A stretch of 12,334 bases of DNA. It comes from an uncultured Clostridia bacterium. GTDB taxonomy: Bacteria > Bacillota_A > Clostridia > TANB77 > CAG-508. The translations under genes were made by a program, and so were the position numbers. The stretch is taken from assembly GCA_947624725.1 (NCBI GenBank), contig CANQLP010000032.1:1-12334 (forward strand). Reading direction: 5' to 3'. Below the pieces are notes generated by a model. That model was not told the origin of the DNA. It did not search any database and saw nothing but the letters and a program-made list of their open reading frames with translations. Below, piece by piece: positions 12,248 to 12,334 of this stretch. How positions within the stretch are numbered: position 1 is the first letter of the stretch; each line of letters begins with the position of its first letter.

Positions 12248-12334
12248 CTTTTGAACTTTTAAGGACTGTCCCTTTTGTTCATTTTTGAACATTTTAGGAC
12301 TGTCCCTTTTGTTCACTTTTGAACTTTTAAGGAC
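12208..12334. repeat. Tandem array of 34-35-bp REP-like units, running off the edge
   Basis: Units begin with GTTCA at 12208, 12243, 12277 and 12311. Each holds a small hairpin GTTCA-4 bases-TGAAC, then TTTTAAGGACTGTCCCTTTT, itself with the foldback GGAC-T-GTCC. The same motif occurs singly at 10401-10414 and 11894-11906, and in inverted form at 9754-9768. The array continues past 12334, so its length is unknown. Confidence 0.75.

Noticed and set aside
12208..12334. CRISPR array at the right end
   Set aside because: The units are contiguous, with no unique spacers between them, and each unit is itself a pair of small palindromes. This fits REP-like tandem repeats, not repeat-spacer architecture.

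Overview
The window is about three-quarters A+T. The genes use the standard code, their Shine-Dalgarno sites are strong (GGAGG or GAGGTG), and several promoters are near-consensus sigma-A type (TTGxxx-17-TATAAT). Protein families and composition point to a low-GC Bacillota genome, most likely a Clostridia member. The mixture of broken genes, interspersed palindromic repeats and toxin or nuclease families marks it as an accessory, recombination-prone stretch rather than a core locus.

Layout. 1-203 (-): 5' end of an Rpn/PD-(D/E)XK nuclease-family gene that runs off the left edge. 204-1034: no gene, but a 188-bp palindromic element (copy 1), a triplicated 16-bp repeat and a 129-bp hairpin repeat (copy 1). 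1035-2174 (-): a transglutaminase-like protein with its own promoter. 2335-2688 (-): a MazG-type nucleotide pyrophosphohydrolase with its own promoter. 2854-3124: small hairpins, the 3' remnant of an M14 carboxypeptidase gene on the + strand, and a terminator-like dyad. 3130-6806 (-): an operon of a very large SF2 helicase, split by a one-base insertion, and a small coiled-coil protein. The helicase carries a sigma-region-4-like and an RNA polymerase alpha-CTD-like domain. 6935-7261 (-): remains of an unrecognised gene with two stops and a frameshift. 7265-7654 (-): a bacterial PH-domain protein. 7809-8339 (-): an unrecognised protein with two similar halves. 8497-9441 (-): a short-chain dehydrogenase.

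9442-10814 holds no convincing gene. It contains the second 129-bp repeat, a 36-bp inverted repeat and the second 188-bp palindrome. Then, on the + strand, comes a PemK/MazF-like toxin locus (10815-11550), itself split by a one-base frameshift. It is followed at once by two tandem candidate small RNA genes, each with a -10 box, a GTTGCACAT...ATGTGG hairpin and a Rho-independent terminator. This cassette lies between direct repeats of about 353 bp that include the second and third 188-bp palindromes. The window ends inside an array of 34-35-bp REP-like units.

How the parts fit: most minus-strand genes look like independent units. Only the helicase and the 67-aa gene are clearly coupled. The most unusual items are the helicase/sigma4/alpha-CTD fusion, the tandem small RNAs beside the PemK-like toxin, and two repeat families whose copies differ in ways that preserve base pairing. 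All functional calls come from reading motifs; no database search was possible.
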